A stretch of 64,000 bases of DNA, taken from contig NZ_VIWW01000001.1 of assembly GCF_007829885.1 (NCBI RefSeq), positions 3,844,001-3,908,000 on the forward strand. Direction: 5' to 3'. The position numbers were made by a program, and so were the translations under genes. Below the pieces are notes generated by a model. The model was given only the letters and a program-made list of their open reading frames with translations, searched no databases and was not told the origin of the DNA. Of this stretch, positions 17,316 to 26,970 are shown piece after piece. Within the stretch, counting starts at the first letter, position 1. The number at the start of each line of letters is the position of its first letter. This stretch comes from Streptomyces brevispora (lineage in GTDB: Bacteria; Actinomycetota; Actinomycetes; Streptomycetales; Streptomycetaceae).

Positions 17316-17786
17316 ATGCAGAAGGTCACTACGTTCCTGTGGTTCGACCACAACCAGGCCGAGGAGGCCGCGGACCACTACATCTCGGTCATCGGCGGCG
17401 ACTCCCGCGTCGTGGACGTGACCCGCTGGACCGCGCCGTCACCGGGCGAGGCGGGCGCCGTGATGACCGTACGGTTCCGGCTGGCGGGCACCGAGTACGT
17501 CGCGTTCAACGGCGGCCCCGAGTTCCCCTTCAGCGAGGCGGTCTCCCTCTCCGTCGACTGCGCGTCGCAGGAGGAGGCGGACGAGCTGTGGGACAAGCTC
17601 ACCGCGGACGGCGGACAGGAGAGCCAGTGCGGCTGGCTCAAGGACAGGTTCGGCGTCTCCTGGCAGATCGTCCCGCCCGGCCTGGGCGAGGCACTGACCG
17701 ATCCGGACCCGGACAAGGCGGCCCGCGCCATGAAGGCGATGCTCGGCATGAAGCGGCTCGACATCGAGGCCCTGCGCAACGCGTGA
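17316..17786 (+). CDS. PhnB-like VOC family protein
   Basis: The 156-residue protein belongs to the PhnB/3-demethylubiquinone-methyltransferase-like branch of VOC proteins: TTFLWFDHNQAEEAADHYIS, VRFRLAGTEYVAFNGGPEF, then CGWLKDRFGVSWQIVP and the C-terminal KAMLGMKRLDIEAL. The function is uncharacterised; relatives commonly sit next to ECF42-type sigma genes, as here. GAGGAGAAAG precedes the ATG at 17316; the GTG at 17301 lies in that ribosome-binding site and is rejected. Confidence 0.85.
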   Translation: MQKVTTFLWFDHNQAEEAADHYISVIGGDSRVVDVTRWTAPSPGEAGAVMTVRFRLAGTEYVAFNGGPEFPFSEAVSLSVDCASQEEADELWDKLTADGGQESQCGWLKDRFGVSWQIVPPGLGEALTDPDPDKAARAMKAMLGMKRLDIEALRNA

Positions 17787-17907
17787 GAGGTTCCCCGCGC
17801 AACGAGCGAGAGGCGGTCGGAGTTCATCACCCGAGAGCCTCTGGGCCCGGTCTTCGCGCACGTGGCGGGGGCCCGTGCGGCGTACCGCGCTCGGTAGGGT
17901 CTCGCGC

Positions 17908-18573
17908 ATGCCCGCTCGCGCAACACTGCCCCCGCCCCCGCCGCCCGTCGAGGTACGCAGCTGGCCGGACCGGGGCGCCTTGCGCGCCGACCGGGCCCTG
18001 GTTCTCGGTGAGTTGGTGACGATGCATCTGGGGCCGGGGCGGCTCGGGCTGCTGTGGCTCCGGGGCGCGCTCGGCGCCCTCGGCTGGTCACTGATCGGCA
18101 CGGCGCTCATCACCTTCGAGGAGTCGTACGACGTCGCCGGCGCCATCGTCGGCGTGGCCCTCCTCGCCGTGGGCGCGTGCGGCCTGGTGCCGGCGGTCGT
18201 CCTCGTCGTCGTCGGGCTGCGCCGCGACCGCGAGATCCGCCGACTGCTGGCGCAGTGGGGCGAGTTGGACCGCGACCCGGCGGCCGACCGTGCGCTCCGG
18301 CTGCCCGGGACGAGCCTGGTCTGGCTGCTGGGCTCGTTCCTGCTGTGTGCGGTCGGGCTGTACACCTGTGTCGCCGTTCCGGCCGGCGCGGTCCGGGGTG
18401 ATGACACATACGGCCTGGTGGCCCTCGGTATGGGCCTCGGGTTCATCGGCTGGCTCATCGGGCTGACCGGTGTCACCAAGGCTCTCCTGCACCGGCGTTG
18501 GGTGCTCCGGGTGCTCATCGGGGCGCCCGCGCCCGCGCCGCTGATCTCCTTCGGCGAAGGGTCGCACCGCTGA
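17908..18573 (+). CDS. Multi-pass membrane protein, unknown function
   Basis: A 221-residue protein with a Pro-rich cytoplasmic start (PPPPPPVEVRSWPDRG) and about four hydrophobic segments: residues 45-70, 80-105, 145-167 and 175-195. The first two and last two are separated by a charged loop (RRDREIRRLLAQWGELDRD). No family signature is recognised. A TAGGGT hexamer seven bases before the ATG at 17908 suggests a leaderless start; an in-frame GTG 33 bases earlier is less likely. Confidence 0.7.
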   Translation: MPARATLPPPPPPVEVRSWPDRGALRADRALVLGELVTMHLGPGRLGLLWLRGALGALGWSLIGTALITFEESYDVAGAIVGVALLAVGACGLVPAVVLVVVGLRRDREIRRLLAQWGELDRDPAADRALRLPGTSLVWLLGSFLLCAVGLYTCVAVPAGAVRGDDTYGLVALGMGLGFIGWLIGLTGVTKALLHRRWVLRVLIGAPAPAPLISFGEGSHR

Positions 18574-18622
18574 CTCCGGCCCTATCCTTGGCACGTACAG
18601 GAAGCACTCAGGGGGGCGTCTC

Positions 18623-18988
18623 ATGCAGTGGTACTGGTGGCTGCTCATCATTTTCTGGACGGGCGGATTCGGCTGGGTCGTCGACAACGTCCGTACGGCG
18701 CTGCGCAATCGGCACACACGCAGGCTGGAACTGCTGGAGGCCGGCAAGCAGGAACGGCTGGCCGTCGAGGCGGCGCACAGGCCGCCGGAGCCGGTCTGCG
18801 GCTGCACGCACCACCTCGCCAAGCACGACAGGCAGGGCAAGTGCCATGAGCTGGTCGAGGTGCCGACCGCCTGGGACGAGCAGAAGAAGCCGGTGCGCTT
18901 CGAGTCGGGGCAGTGCAACTGCCAGCAGTACGTGGGCCCGCAACCGCTCTCGCAGGTGTACGCCGACGAACTGACCGATCTCGCGTAG
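18623..18988 (+). CDS. Membrane-anchored Cys/His-rich small protein
   Basis: The 121-residue protein starts with one membrane segment (MQWYWWLLIIFWTGGFGWVV) and continues with a charged helix. A compact cluster follows at about 59-115: CGCTHHLAKHD, later GKC, then CNCQQYVGP. The five Cys and three or more His residues suggest a zinc or other metal site on the cytoplasmic side. AGGGGGG lies upstream of the ATG. It is probably widespread in Streptomyces, but no function is known to me. Confidence 0.75.
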   Translation: MQWYWWLLIIFWTGGFGWVVDNVRTALRNRHTRRLELLEAGKQERLAVEAAHRPPEPVCGCTHHLAKHDRQGKCHELVEVPTAWDEQKKPVRFESGQCNCQQYVGPQPLSQVYADELTDLA

Positions 18989-19024
18989 GGCCCGGACGGC
19001 CCCGGTCCGCCGGGGGAGCCGCCG

Positions 19025-20323
19025 TCAGCCCCGGCCGGCCTCCGGGCCGGTCACGGGACGGCCGATCAGCATCGTCGGGGCGTCCGCCACCCGGGTCAGG
19101 AAGACGGTGGCCCGGTTCGGACCCTGGAGCTTCATCTTCCTTCGCAGTTCCTCCGGTTCGACCGGGGAGCCGCGCTTCTTGACCGTCAGGACGCCGACCT
19201 TCCGTTCCCGCAGCAGCGCCTTCAGCCGCTTCATGTTGAACGGCAGCTGATCGGTGATCTCGTACCCGGCGGTGTACGGGGACTCGTAGAGCTCGTCGCT
19301 CGTGACGTACGCGATCATCTCGTCGATCAGCCGGCCGTTGCACCGGTTCACGATGTCGGCGACCAGATGGGCCCGGATCACCGCGCCGTCCGGCTCGTAC
19401 AGATAGCGGCCGACCGGACCGACCGGCGGGGCGGGCAGCACGGCCGGGGCCGACAGGGTGGCCCCGGACGGGAGCAGCGTGGCGCGGTACGCACCGGCCT
19501 CGAAGCCCTCGCCGAACCAGAGCACCGCCTCCTTCACGTCGCCGCCGTCCGAGATCCACTCGGCCTCCGCCCGCGGCCCGATCGCCTCGTGCGGGACTCC
19601 GGGGGCGATCTTCAGCGCCGCCCTGGGAGCCCTCAGCGCGGCGGCTGTTGCCCAGGAGAGGGGCGGGGAGTAGGCCTCCGGGTCGAAGATCCGGCCGCGG
19701 CCGCCCCGGCGGGCCGGGTCGACGAACACCGCGTCGTAGGGCGAGGTGTCGATCTCCGTGACGTCGGCGCACCGCACCTCGATCAGCGCGTCCAGGCCCA
19801 GCGCGACGGCATTGGCCCTGGCCACCTCGGCGGTCAGCGGGTCGCGGTCCACGGCGAGCACGGAGATCCCGGCACGGGCCAGCGCGATGGCGTCCCCGCC
19901 GATCCCGCAGCAGAGGTCGGCGACGCTGCGCACCCCGGCGCCCGCGAACCGTCCGGCGCGGTGGGCCGCCACCGAGGTGCGGGTCGCCTGCTCCACCCCG
20001 TTCGGGGTGAAGAACATCCGGTACGCGTCCTCGGCACCGAATTTCGCCACCGCCCGCTGCCGCAGCCGGGCCTGCCCCAGCGCCGCCGAGACGAGGGCGG
20101 CCGGGTGGGTGCGGCGCAGCCGGGTGGCGGTGGCGAGTTCCGTGGCGGGGTCGTACGACCGCAGCCCGGCCAGCAGCTCGGCGCCCTCCGGGGCGCGCAG
20201 GGCCAGGAAATCGGCCAGGGGGTCTCCCCCGCCCGAGCGGAGCCGAGAGCTTGGGGAAGGGTCGGGGGCGTCGGACGCGTCGGGGTGGGTGTCGGTCGGG
20301 TCGAGAGCGTTCACCTGTCCCAT
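19025..20323 (-). CDS. Class I SAM-dependent methyltransferase with THUMP-like C-terminal domain
   Basis: The 432-residue protein has a Rossmann methyltransferase core. Motif I is DLCCGIGGDAIALARAG, followed by VLAVDRDPLTAEVARAN, AVFVDPARRGGRGRIFDPE and a catalytic-loop-like region. A THUMP-like C-terminal part follows (LPFNMKRLKALLRERKVG, VKKRGSPVEPEELRRKMKLQG). It probably methylates RNA; the substrate is not known. The ATG at 20323 is chosen because the sequence upstream looks non-coding. An in-frame repeat inserts a PSPSSRLRSGGG segment near residue 25. It is divergent from the deacetylase gene. Confidence 0.82.
   Translation of the reverse strand: MGQVNALDPTDTHPDASDAPDPSPSSRLRSGGGDPLADFLALRAPEGAELLAGLRSYDPATELATATRLRRTHPAALVSAALGQARLRQRAVAKFGAEDAYRMFFTPNGVEQATRTSVAAHRAGRFAGAGVRSVADLCCGIGGDAIALARAGISVLAVDRDPLTAEVARANAVALGLDALIEVRCADVTEIDTSPYDAVFVDPARRGGRGRIFDPEAYSPPLSWATAAALRAPRAALKIAPGVPHEAIGPRAEAEWISDGGDVKEAVLWFGEGFEAGAYRATLLPSGATLSAPAVLPAPPVGPVGRYLYEPDGAVIRAHLVADIVNRCNGRLIDEMIAYVTSDELYESPYTAGYEITDQLPFNMKRLKALLRERKVGVLTVKKRGSPVEPEELRRKMKLQGPNRATVFLTRVADAPTMLIGRPVTGPEAGRG
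20218..20260. repeat. Short palindromic repeat inside methyltransferase gene
   Basis: The element opens GGGGGTCTCCCCCGCCCGAG and closes GAGAGCTTGGGGAAGG. It matches a short repeat family familiar from many Streptomyces genomes. Here it lies in-frame near the 5' end of the methyltransferase gene and adds a Ser/Arg/Gly-rich stretch without breaking the frame. Confidence 0.6.
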
Positions 20324-20438
20324 TGTGAGCCAGCCGGGGGACCGTGCGGGTCCGGCGGTGGTGTCGGCCCGTGAGCCCGATCGTGGACTGGCAGTATGCG
20401 GCGCCATGCAGCTGGTAAGACAAAAGGAAGAACCCGAT

Positions 20439-21428
20439 GTGAAGAGGCGCGGATCGGGGCGAACGGGGCAGGCGCGGGGCGGGACGGGGCGTGGGCGCGG
20501 ATACCTGCGTCGCCGTCCCGGTCACGCGGTTCTGGCCGCCCTCCTGGTCGCCGCGGTCGGCTCCGGCTGTGCGGCCGGGACCGACAGCCACACCGCCACC
20601 GGGGCCGGGCGGACGGCCAAGGCCCACGCCGGACAGCCGGGCGGCCCGGCCGGGAACGCGGGGGCGGCGGGCGTCCGTGCCGCGCAGGCCGAGAAGGTGC
20701 GCCTCGCCCAGGCCGCCCGCGCCGTCGCCGCCAAGAAGTGGGGCCTGGCGGGCACGCCGCTGGCCGCGCCGGCGCCGCCGGCCGTGAAGCCGCACATCAC
20801 CACCCGCAAGGGCTTCGAGGTCGAGGGCGGTGACGACTCGCTGCCGCCGGTCTTCACCACGGTCCCGACCGACAAGAAGATCGTCTTCCTGACGATGGAC
20901 GACGGGGACGACAAGGACCCCGAGCTGCTGCGGATGATGTCGGACCTGGACATCCCGTACAGCGCCTTCCTCAGCGACTACCTGGTGCGCGACGACTACG
21001 GGTACTTCAAGGACGCGCAGGCCCGCGGCGTCTCCCTCAACAACCACACGCTCAACCACCGCTACCTGCCCGGTCTCTCCCGCGACGAGCAGAAGAAGGA
21101 GATCTGCGACCAGCAGGACATCATCGAGAAGGAGTACGGAACGCGCCCCCGGCTCTTCCGCCCGCCGTACGGCAACTACAACGGCGACACCCTCCGGATC
21201 GCCAAGGCCTGCGGCATCACCGGGGTGCCCCTGTGGTCGGAGGAGGCCTTCCCCGACCACATGGAGTGGCGGGAGGAGGACCAGGACCTGCACCCCGGAG
21301 ACATCATCCTCACGCACTTCCGGGGCAGGAAGGACTGGAAGGGCGCCATGCCCGACCTGGTCCGGGCCGTCATGAAGGTCATCACGGACAAGGGATACGC
21401 CGTGGCCCGGCTGGAGGACTACGCATGA
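20439..21428 (+). CDS. Exported polysaccharide deacetylase (NodB domain)
   Basis: The 329-residue protein has an Arg-rich N-terminus and a hydrophobic segment ending GSGCA (possible weak lipobox at about residue 45). An Ala/Gln-rich linker leads to a NodB-type deacetylase domain from about residue 145. Metal-site motif 1 reads FLTMDDGDD (usually TFDDG), motif 2 NNHTLNHRY gives the His pair, and RPPYGNYN is motif 3. The active site appears intact, so it likely de-N-acetylates a cell-envelope polysaccharide. GTG at 20439 is favoured by AAAAGGAAG upstream; an ATG at 20406 would add 11 residues. Its stop overlaps the start of a truncated paralogue. Confidence 0.82.
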   Translation: MKRRGSGRTGQARGGTGRGRGYLRRRPGHAVLAALLVAAVGSGCAAGTDSHTATGAGRTAKAHAGQPGGPAGNAGAAGVRAAQAEKVRLAQAARAVAAKKWGLAGTPLAAPAPPAVKPHITTRKGFEVEGGDDSLPPVFTTVPTDKKIVFLTMDDGDDKDPELLRMMSDLDIPYSAFLSDYLVRDDYGYFKDAQARGVSLNNHTLNHRYLPGLSRDEQKKEICDQQDIIEKEYGTRPRLFRPPYGNYNGDTLRIAKACGITGVPLWSEEAFPDHMEWREEDQDLHPGDIILTHFRGRKDWKGAMPDLVRAVMKVITDKGYAVARLEDYA

Positions 21429-21760
21429 GAAGGGCGCACCGGCTGCTGGCCGGACTGCTGACAGCCGGTGCGCTCCTGACCACCACCGCCGGCTGCGCGC
21501 AGTCGGTGGACCCGATCGAACGGCTGGGCCGCAAGGCGGTGCAGCGGGTGAACCGGTCGCCGAGTGCGCCGGCGGTGCGGCCGGCGCCGGCGCGCGGTGA
21601 TCACGGAGCGTCGGGCGCGATGGTCGTCGTCGCCTGCGTCCGGTCGCCGGAGGACGGGCACGTCAGGCCGCCGTCCCCGCAGTCGCGTTGGTGGCCGGGT
21701 GGCCCGGTACCGCACGACGGGGCGGGGCCGGGGCCGAGGGCGGGGTGCGCGCGCCGGTGA
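21425..21760 (+). pseudogene. Truncated second polysaccharide deacetylase-like lipoprotein gene
   Basis: The ATG overlaps the upstream deacetylase stop. The first 45 residues (MRRAHRLLAGLLTAGALL, lipobox-like TTAGC, then SVDPIERLGRKAVQRV) look like the signal and linker of a full-length deacetylase lipoprotein. The remaining 65 residues are Pro/Arg/Gly-rich with no NodB motif. I read this as a gene whose catalytic part was deleted, leaving an open but meaningless tail. A small lipoprotein cannot be excluded. The bases 21761-21866 beyond it hold nothing recognised before the CIRCE elements. Confidence 0.5.
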
Positions 21761-21866
21761 CGCCCGGAACGGTCCGGGAGCACCGGGCGTTCTCCCTGGG
21801 GCGGGACCGGTTCGAGCCGGCCCAGGCCGTGAGGTCGTACGACATGGACGCCACGAGGGGCGTGAA

Positions 21867-21893
21867 TTGGCACTCCGCTTGACCGAGTGCTAA
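21867..21893 (+). promoter_or_regulatory. CIRCE operator 1 (HrcA site)
   Basis: TTGGCACTC-N9-GAGTGCTAA matches the CIRCE consensus (TTAGCACTC-N9-GAGTGCTAA) at 17 of 18 arm positions. It overlaps the -35 region of the groES promoter, so HrcA bound here should block initiation. Confidence 0.9.
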
Positions 21894-21908
21894 CCGCAGT
21901 CATAGTGT
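21879..21908 (+). promoter_or_regulatory. groES-groEL1 promoter
   Basis: TTGACC (21879-21884) and TAGTGT (21903-21908) are separated by 18 bases. The -35 lies inside the spacer and right arm of CIRCE 1, and the expected start point falls in CIRCE 2. This layout fits a vegetative promoter doubly covered by the HrcA repressor. Confidence 0.7.
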
Positions 21909-21913
21909 CAGTG

Positions 21914-21940
21914 CTGGCACTCCCCACTGGAGAGTGCCAG
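21914..21940 (+). promoter_or_regulatory. CIRCE operator 2 (HrcA site)
   Basis: CTGGCACTC-N9-GAGTGCCAG is a perfect palindrome (extending two more base pairs outward) and matches the CIRCE consensus core. It begins 20 bases after the end of CIRCE 1, at or just past the likely transcription start. Confidence 0.88.
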
Positions 21941-22045
21941 CAGTACTGTGCGACCGGCAGGTCCGGCACCCGCGACGACGGGCCCACCTGGTCGCCCACC
22001 CAAGACTGTTAACCCCGTGAGATCTCCGAAGGGGGAGACCGGATC

Positions 22046-22354
22046 GTGTCGACCGCCAGCTCCAAGGTTGCGATCAAGCCGCTCGAGGACCGCATTGTGG
22101 TCCAGCCGCTCGACGCCGAGCAGACCACGGCCTCCGGCCTGGTCATTCCGGACACTGCCAAGGAGAAGCCCCAGGAGGGCGTCGTCCTGGCCGTGGGCCC
22201 GGGCCGCTTCGAGAACGGCGAGCGCCTTCCGCTCGACGTCAACACCGGCGATGTCGTGCTGTACAGCAAGTACGGCGGCACCGAGGTGAAGTACAACGGC
22301 GAGGAGTACCTCGTCCTCTCGGCTCGCGACGTGCTCGCGATCATCGAGAAGTAA
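22046..22354 (+). CDS. groES: Co-chaperonin GroES
   Basis: GroES caps the GroEL chamber during ATP-driven protein folding in the cytoplasm. The 102-residue protein is typical: KPLEDRIVVQPLDAEQ, the mobile loop TTASGLVIPDTAKEKPQEG, and GDVVLYSKYGGTEVKYNGEEYL. The GTG start follows a GGGGGA ribosome-binding site. It is transcribed with groEL1 102 bases downstream from the CIRCE-controlled promoter, so it is induced by heat and folding stress. Confidence 0.98.
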   Translation: MSTASSKVAIKPLEDRIVVQPLDAEQTTASGLVIPDTAKEKPQEGVVLAVGPGRFENGERLPLDVNTGDVVLYSKYGGTEVKYNGEEYLVLSARDVLAIIEK

Positions 22355-22376
22355 TTCACCCACGTTTGCTTCTGTT

Positions 22377-22427
22377 CTGCGCCCCTGGCCCCCTGCGAAA
22401 TAACTAGCCGGGCGGCGAGGGGCGCAG
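22377..22427 (+). other. Intercistronic hairpin between groES and groEL1
   Basis: A 10-bp stem (CTGCGCCCCT, complement at 22418-22427) with a 31-base loop fills the groES-groEL1 gap. It has no T tract. It may reduce readthrough or mark a processing site that lets the two messages be present at different levels. Confidence 0.5.
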
Positions 22428-22456
22428 TTCTTGTTCTGAGAGGACAGTTCAGCTCC

Positions 22457-24079
<1,623 letters not shown>

Positions 24080-24103
24080 CGTGTAGTCCCCCGCGTAGCG
24101 GTG

Positions 24104-24135
24104 AGGCCCGGTACTCCGCGAGGAGTACCGGGCCT
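24104..24135 (+). terminator. Terminator after groEL1
   Basis: A perfect 14-bp stem (AGGCCCGGTACTCC and complement) with a GCGA tetraloop is followed by TTTCG. It ends the groES-groEL1 transcript 24 bases after the stop codon and faces the convergent dehydrogenase gene. Confidence 0.9.
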
Positions 24136-24160
24136 TTCGCGTGGGACCGCTCGGGCAGCG

Positions 24161-25189
24161 TCACGCCGAGCGGGACAGCGTCTCCCCGTGGACCGGGTCC
24201 GCGAACGGACGCCCGCTCGCGAACCGTTCCAGCTCGTCCAGCGCCTGGTCCGCCATCCGGTGCAGCTCATTGCCGAGCGAGCCCGCGACATGCGGAGTGA
24301 GCAGCACGTTCGGCAGGTCGTACAACGGCGAGGGCGCGAGGGGCGGGTCGGGATGCGTCACATCCAGCACCGCGTGCAGCCGGCCGCTCGTCAGCTCGGG
24401 AAGCAGCGCGTCCTCGTCGACCAGCGAGCCCCGCGCGGTGTTGATCAGCGTCGCCCCCGTCGGCATCGCCGCCAACTGGGCCCCGCCGATGAGATGGTGC
24501 GTCTCCGGGAGCTGCGGGGCGTGCACCGAGACCACGGAACTGCTCGCGCACAGCTCGTCGAGCGAGGTGAGGCGGGCGCCCAGCCGCGCCGCCTGTTCCG
24601 CGTCGGTGTAGGGGTCGTACAGCAGGACGTCCAGATCGAAGGGGCGCAGCAGCTCGATCACCCGGCGGCCGATGCGGGAGGCCCCGATGATGCCCACCGT
24701 GCGGCGGTAGTTGCCGCTGCCGTCCAGTTCGGCGAGCCAGTCGTGGTCGGCGCGCAGGGCGCGGTAGCGGTCCGCGGAGTGCAGGACCCGCTTGCCCGCG
24801 AAGAGGATCGCGGCGAGGGTGAACTCGGCGACCGGCAGGGCGTTGGCCGCGGCCGCCGAGGTCACGGCGATGCCGCGTTCCCAGCAGGCGTCGGTGATGT
24901 GGTGCTTGACCGAGCCGGCCGCGTGCACCACCGCGCGCAGCCGCGGCGCGGCGGCCAGCACCGGCGCGGTGAGCGGCGTCGCCCCCCAGCAGGTGAACAG
25001 CACGTCGGCCTCGGCGAGTGCGGCGGCCACGTCGGGTGTCGGGTCGGCCAGGTCGTGGGCGACGAGGCGGGTGTCCGTACGGGTGAGGGCGGCCAGCCGG
25101 GCGTGGTGGCGTGCGGCGAGGAGGCGTCCGGCGATGCCGGGGCCCATCGCGAGCAGGGCCCGGGGCCGGTTGTCAGTGTCGTGCGGCAT
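24161..25189 (-). CDS. D-isomer-specific 2-hydroxyacid dehydrogenase family protein
   Basis: The 342-residue NAD-dependent oxidoreductase has the dinucleotide fingerprint GIIGASRIGRRV (about 166-177), the substrate-binding Arg in NTARGSLVDEDAL, and the catalytic His in LTPHVAGS. The position after DVT, usually Glu or Asp in this family, is His (DVTHPDPP), which may alter activity. It is the last gene of the minus-strand sugar ABC operon, 36 bases from the permease gene, so it probably reduces or oxidises a catabolic intermediate of the imported sugar. Confidence 0.85.
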   Translation of the reverse strand: MPHDTDNRPRALLAMGPGIAGRLLAARHHARLAALTRTDTRLVAHDLADPTPDVAAALAEADVLFTCWGATPLTAPVLAAAPRLRAVVHAAGSVKHHITDACWERGIAVTSAAAANALPVAEFTLAAILFAGKRVLHSADRYRALRADHDWLAELDGSGNYRRTVGIIGASRIGRRVIELLRPFDLDVLLYDPYTDAEQAARLGARLTSLDELCASSSVVSVHAPQLPETHHLIGGAQLAAMPTGATLINTARGSLVDEDALLPELTSGRLHAVLDVTHPDPPLAPSPLYDLPNVLLTPHVAGSLGNELHRMADQALDELERFASGRPFADPVHGETLSRSA

Positions 25190-25225
25190 GGTGGAACTCG
25201 TACTCCTCGGGGCTCGCGTGGACGG

Positions 25226-26080
25226 TCACTTGACGCTTCCGGCGGTCAGTCCGGCCTTCCAGTGCCGCTGCAGGGAGACGAAGGCGACGATCAGCGGGAT
25301 GACGGCGAGGAGCGAGCCGGTGACGACGAGGGGGTAGAAGCTCGGCTCGCCATGGGTGTTGGTGTTCCACGAGTACAGCCCGAGGCTCAGCGGGAACAGC
25401 TTGCGGTCCGAGAGCATCACGAGGGGGAGGAAGAAGTTGTTCCAGATCGCGGTGAACTGGAAGAGGAAGACGGTCACGAAGCCCGGCATGACCATGGGCA
25501 GACCGATGGACCAGAAGGTGCGCAGTTCACCCGCCCCGTCGATACGGGCCGCCTCCAGGGCCTCGTTCGGTATGTACCCCGAGCAGAACACCCGGGCGAG
25601 ATACACGCCGAACGGGTTGACCAGCACCGGGATCAGCACCGACCAGTAGGTGTTCACCAGGCCGACCTTGGACGCCAGCAGATACATCGGCAGGGCCAGC
25701 GCGGTGGTGGGGACCAGCACGCCCATCAGCACCAGGCCGAACAGCTGATCCTTGCCCCGGAACGAGTACTTCTCGAAGGCGTACCCCGCGGCGACACAGA
25801 TCAGCGAGCAGACGAGCGCTCCGCCGCCCGCGTAGCCGAGGCTGTTGAGGTACCAGCGGAAGTAGATGCCGTCGCCGTAGGAGGCCAGGTTCGACAGGTT
25901 CTCGCCGAGGTTGAAGCCGTCGAAGGAGAACGCGTTGCCGGCGAGCAGTCCACCGGTGTCCTTGGTGGCGGCGGTGACCAGCCAGACGAGCGGAAAGAGC
26001 ATGTAGACGACGGCGAGCAGCAGGAAGCCGTTGACCGCGGTCTTCGACATCCAGCGGCCGCGGGAGGCGGGGGAACTCAT
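25226..26080 (-). CDS. Carbohydrate ABC transporter permease (MalG type)
   Basis: This 284-residue inner-membrane permease has about six hydrophobic segments. The EAA loop reads EAARIDGAGELRTFWSIGLP, which contacts the ATPase (no ATPase gene is present here; a shared MsiK-type ATPase is likely). Its ATG overlaps the stop of the upstream permease by four bases, indicating coupled translation. It pairs with the MalF-type permease and the binding protein for uptake of an unidentified sugar. Confidence 0.92.
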   Translation of the reverse strand: MSSPASRGRWMSKTAVNGFLLLAVVYMLFPLVWLVTAATKDTGGLLAGNAFSFDGFNLGENLSNLASYGDGIYFRWYLNSLGYAGGGALVCSLICVAAGYAFEKYSFRGKDQLFGLVLMGVLVPTTALALPMYLLASKVGLVNTYWSVLIPVLVNPFGVYLARVFCSGYIPNEALEAARIDGAGELRTFWSIGLPMVMPGFVTVFLFQFTAIWNNFFLPLVMLSDRKLFPLSLGLYSWNTNTHGEPSFYPLVVTGSLLAVIPLIVAFVSLQRHWKAGLTAGSVK

Positions 26081-26970
26081 GCTTTCTTGCCCTTCCGGCC
26101 GGTGAAGCGGGTGACGACGAAGGACAGCAGCGCGGCGGTGAGCGCCAGCAGGATGGAGGCGGCCGCGGCGAGGCCGTAGTCGTTGCGTTCGAAGGCCGCG
26201 GTGTACGCGTACATGTTCGGCGTCCAGGTGGAGGTGACGGCGGAGCCCGTCCCCTTGTTGAGGATCAGCGGTTCGGTGAAGAGCTGGAGCGAGCCGATGA
26301 CGGTGAACAGCGCGACCATCACGACCGAGGCGCGGATCAGCGGGACCTTGATGGCGATCGCGATGCGCCAGGCGCCCGCCCCGTCGACCGTCGCCGCTTC
26401 GAGGACGGAGCGGTCGATGGCCTGCAACGCGGCGTAGAAGATCACCATGTTGTAGCCGAGCCACTCCCACAGCGCGATGTTGACGATGGAGGGCAGTGCG
26501 CCGTCGGGCGAGAAGAAGTCGAAGCCGATGCCGCCGGACTCCATGGCGCTGACCACCGGGCTGAGCTGCGGTGTGTAGAGGTACACCCAGATCAGCGCGG
26601 CGATGATGCCGGGCACGGCATGCGGCAGGAACAGCGCGAGCTGGAAGAACCGGCGGGCGCGGGCCAGTGTGGAGTCCAGCAGCAGAGCGAGAGCGAGGGC
26701 TCCGACGAGCAGGAGCGGAATGTAGAACAGGCAGTATCCGAGGAGTACGCCGAAGCCCTCGCGGAACGCCCGGTCGCCCAGCGCCGCCGTGTAGTTGTCG
26801 AGCCCGCTGAAGACGGTCTCGGTGCCGCCGAAGCCCAGGCCGGACTGCTTCTCGGTGAACAGGCTGAGCCAGACCGCGTATCCGATCGGCAGCACCATGG
26901 CCAAGGTGAACAGTACGAAGAAGGGCCCCAGCAGGATGGCGGCGGCTCTGGTCGTCCGGGCGTGCTTCAT
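26077..26970 (-). CDS. Carbohydrate ABC transporter permease (MalF type)
   Basis: The 297-residue permease starts with a membrane segment (AAAILLGPFFVLFTLAMVLP) and has six segments in all. Its EAA loop reads EAATVDGAGAWRIAIAIKVPLI. The ATG shares one base with the stop of the binding-protein gene. It forms the heterodimeric channel with the MalG-type subunit. Confidence 0.92.
   Translation of the reverse strand: MKHARTTRAAAILLGPFFVLFTLAMVLPIGYAVWLSLFTEKQSGLGFGGTETVFSGLDNYTAALGDRAFREGFGVLLGYCLFYIPLLLVGALALALLLDSTLARARRFFQLALFLPHAVPGIIAALIWVYLYTPQLSPVVSAMESGGIGFDFFSPDGALPSIVNIALWEWLGYNMVIFYAALQAIDRSVLEAATVDGAGAWRIAIAIKVPLIRASVVMVALFTVIGSLQLFTEPLILNKGTGSAVTSTWTPNMYAYTAAFERNDYGLAAAASILLALTAALLSFVVTRFTGRKGKKA

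Noticed and set aside
18648..21317. 889-codon minus-strand frame
   Set aside because: Runs antisense or out of frame across four genuine genes; the methyltransferase occupies a different frame of the same strand.
21688..21893. Short frame ending MDATRGVNWHSA before groES
   Set aside because: It runs into CIRCE 1 and the groES promoter, lacks a ribosome-binding site, and its sequence is not recognisable.
24101..26179. 692-codon plus-strand frame
   Set aside because: Antisense to the dehydrogenase and permease genes; no motif and no plausible start.
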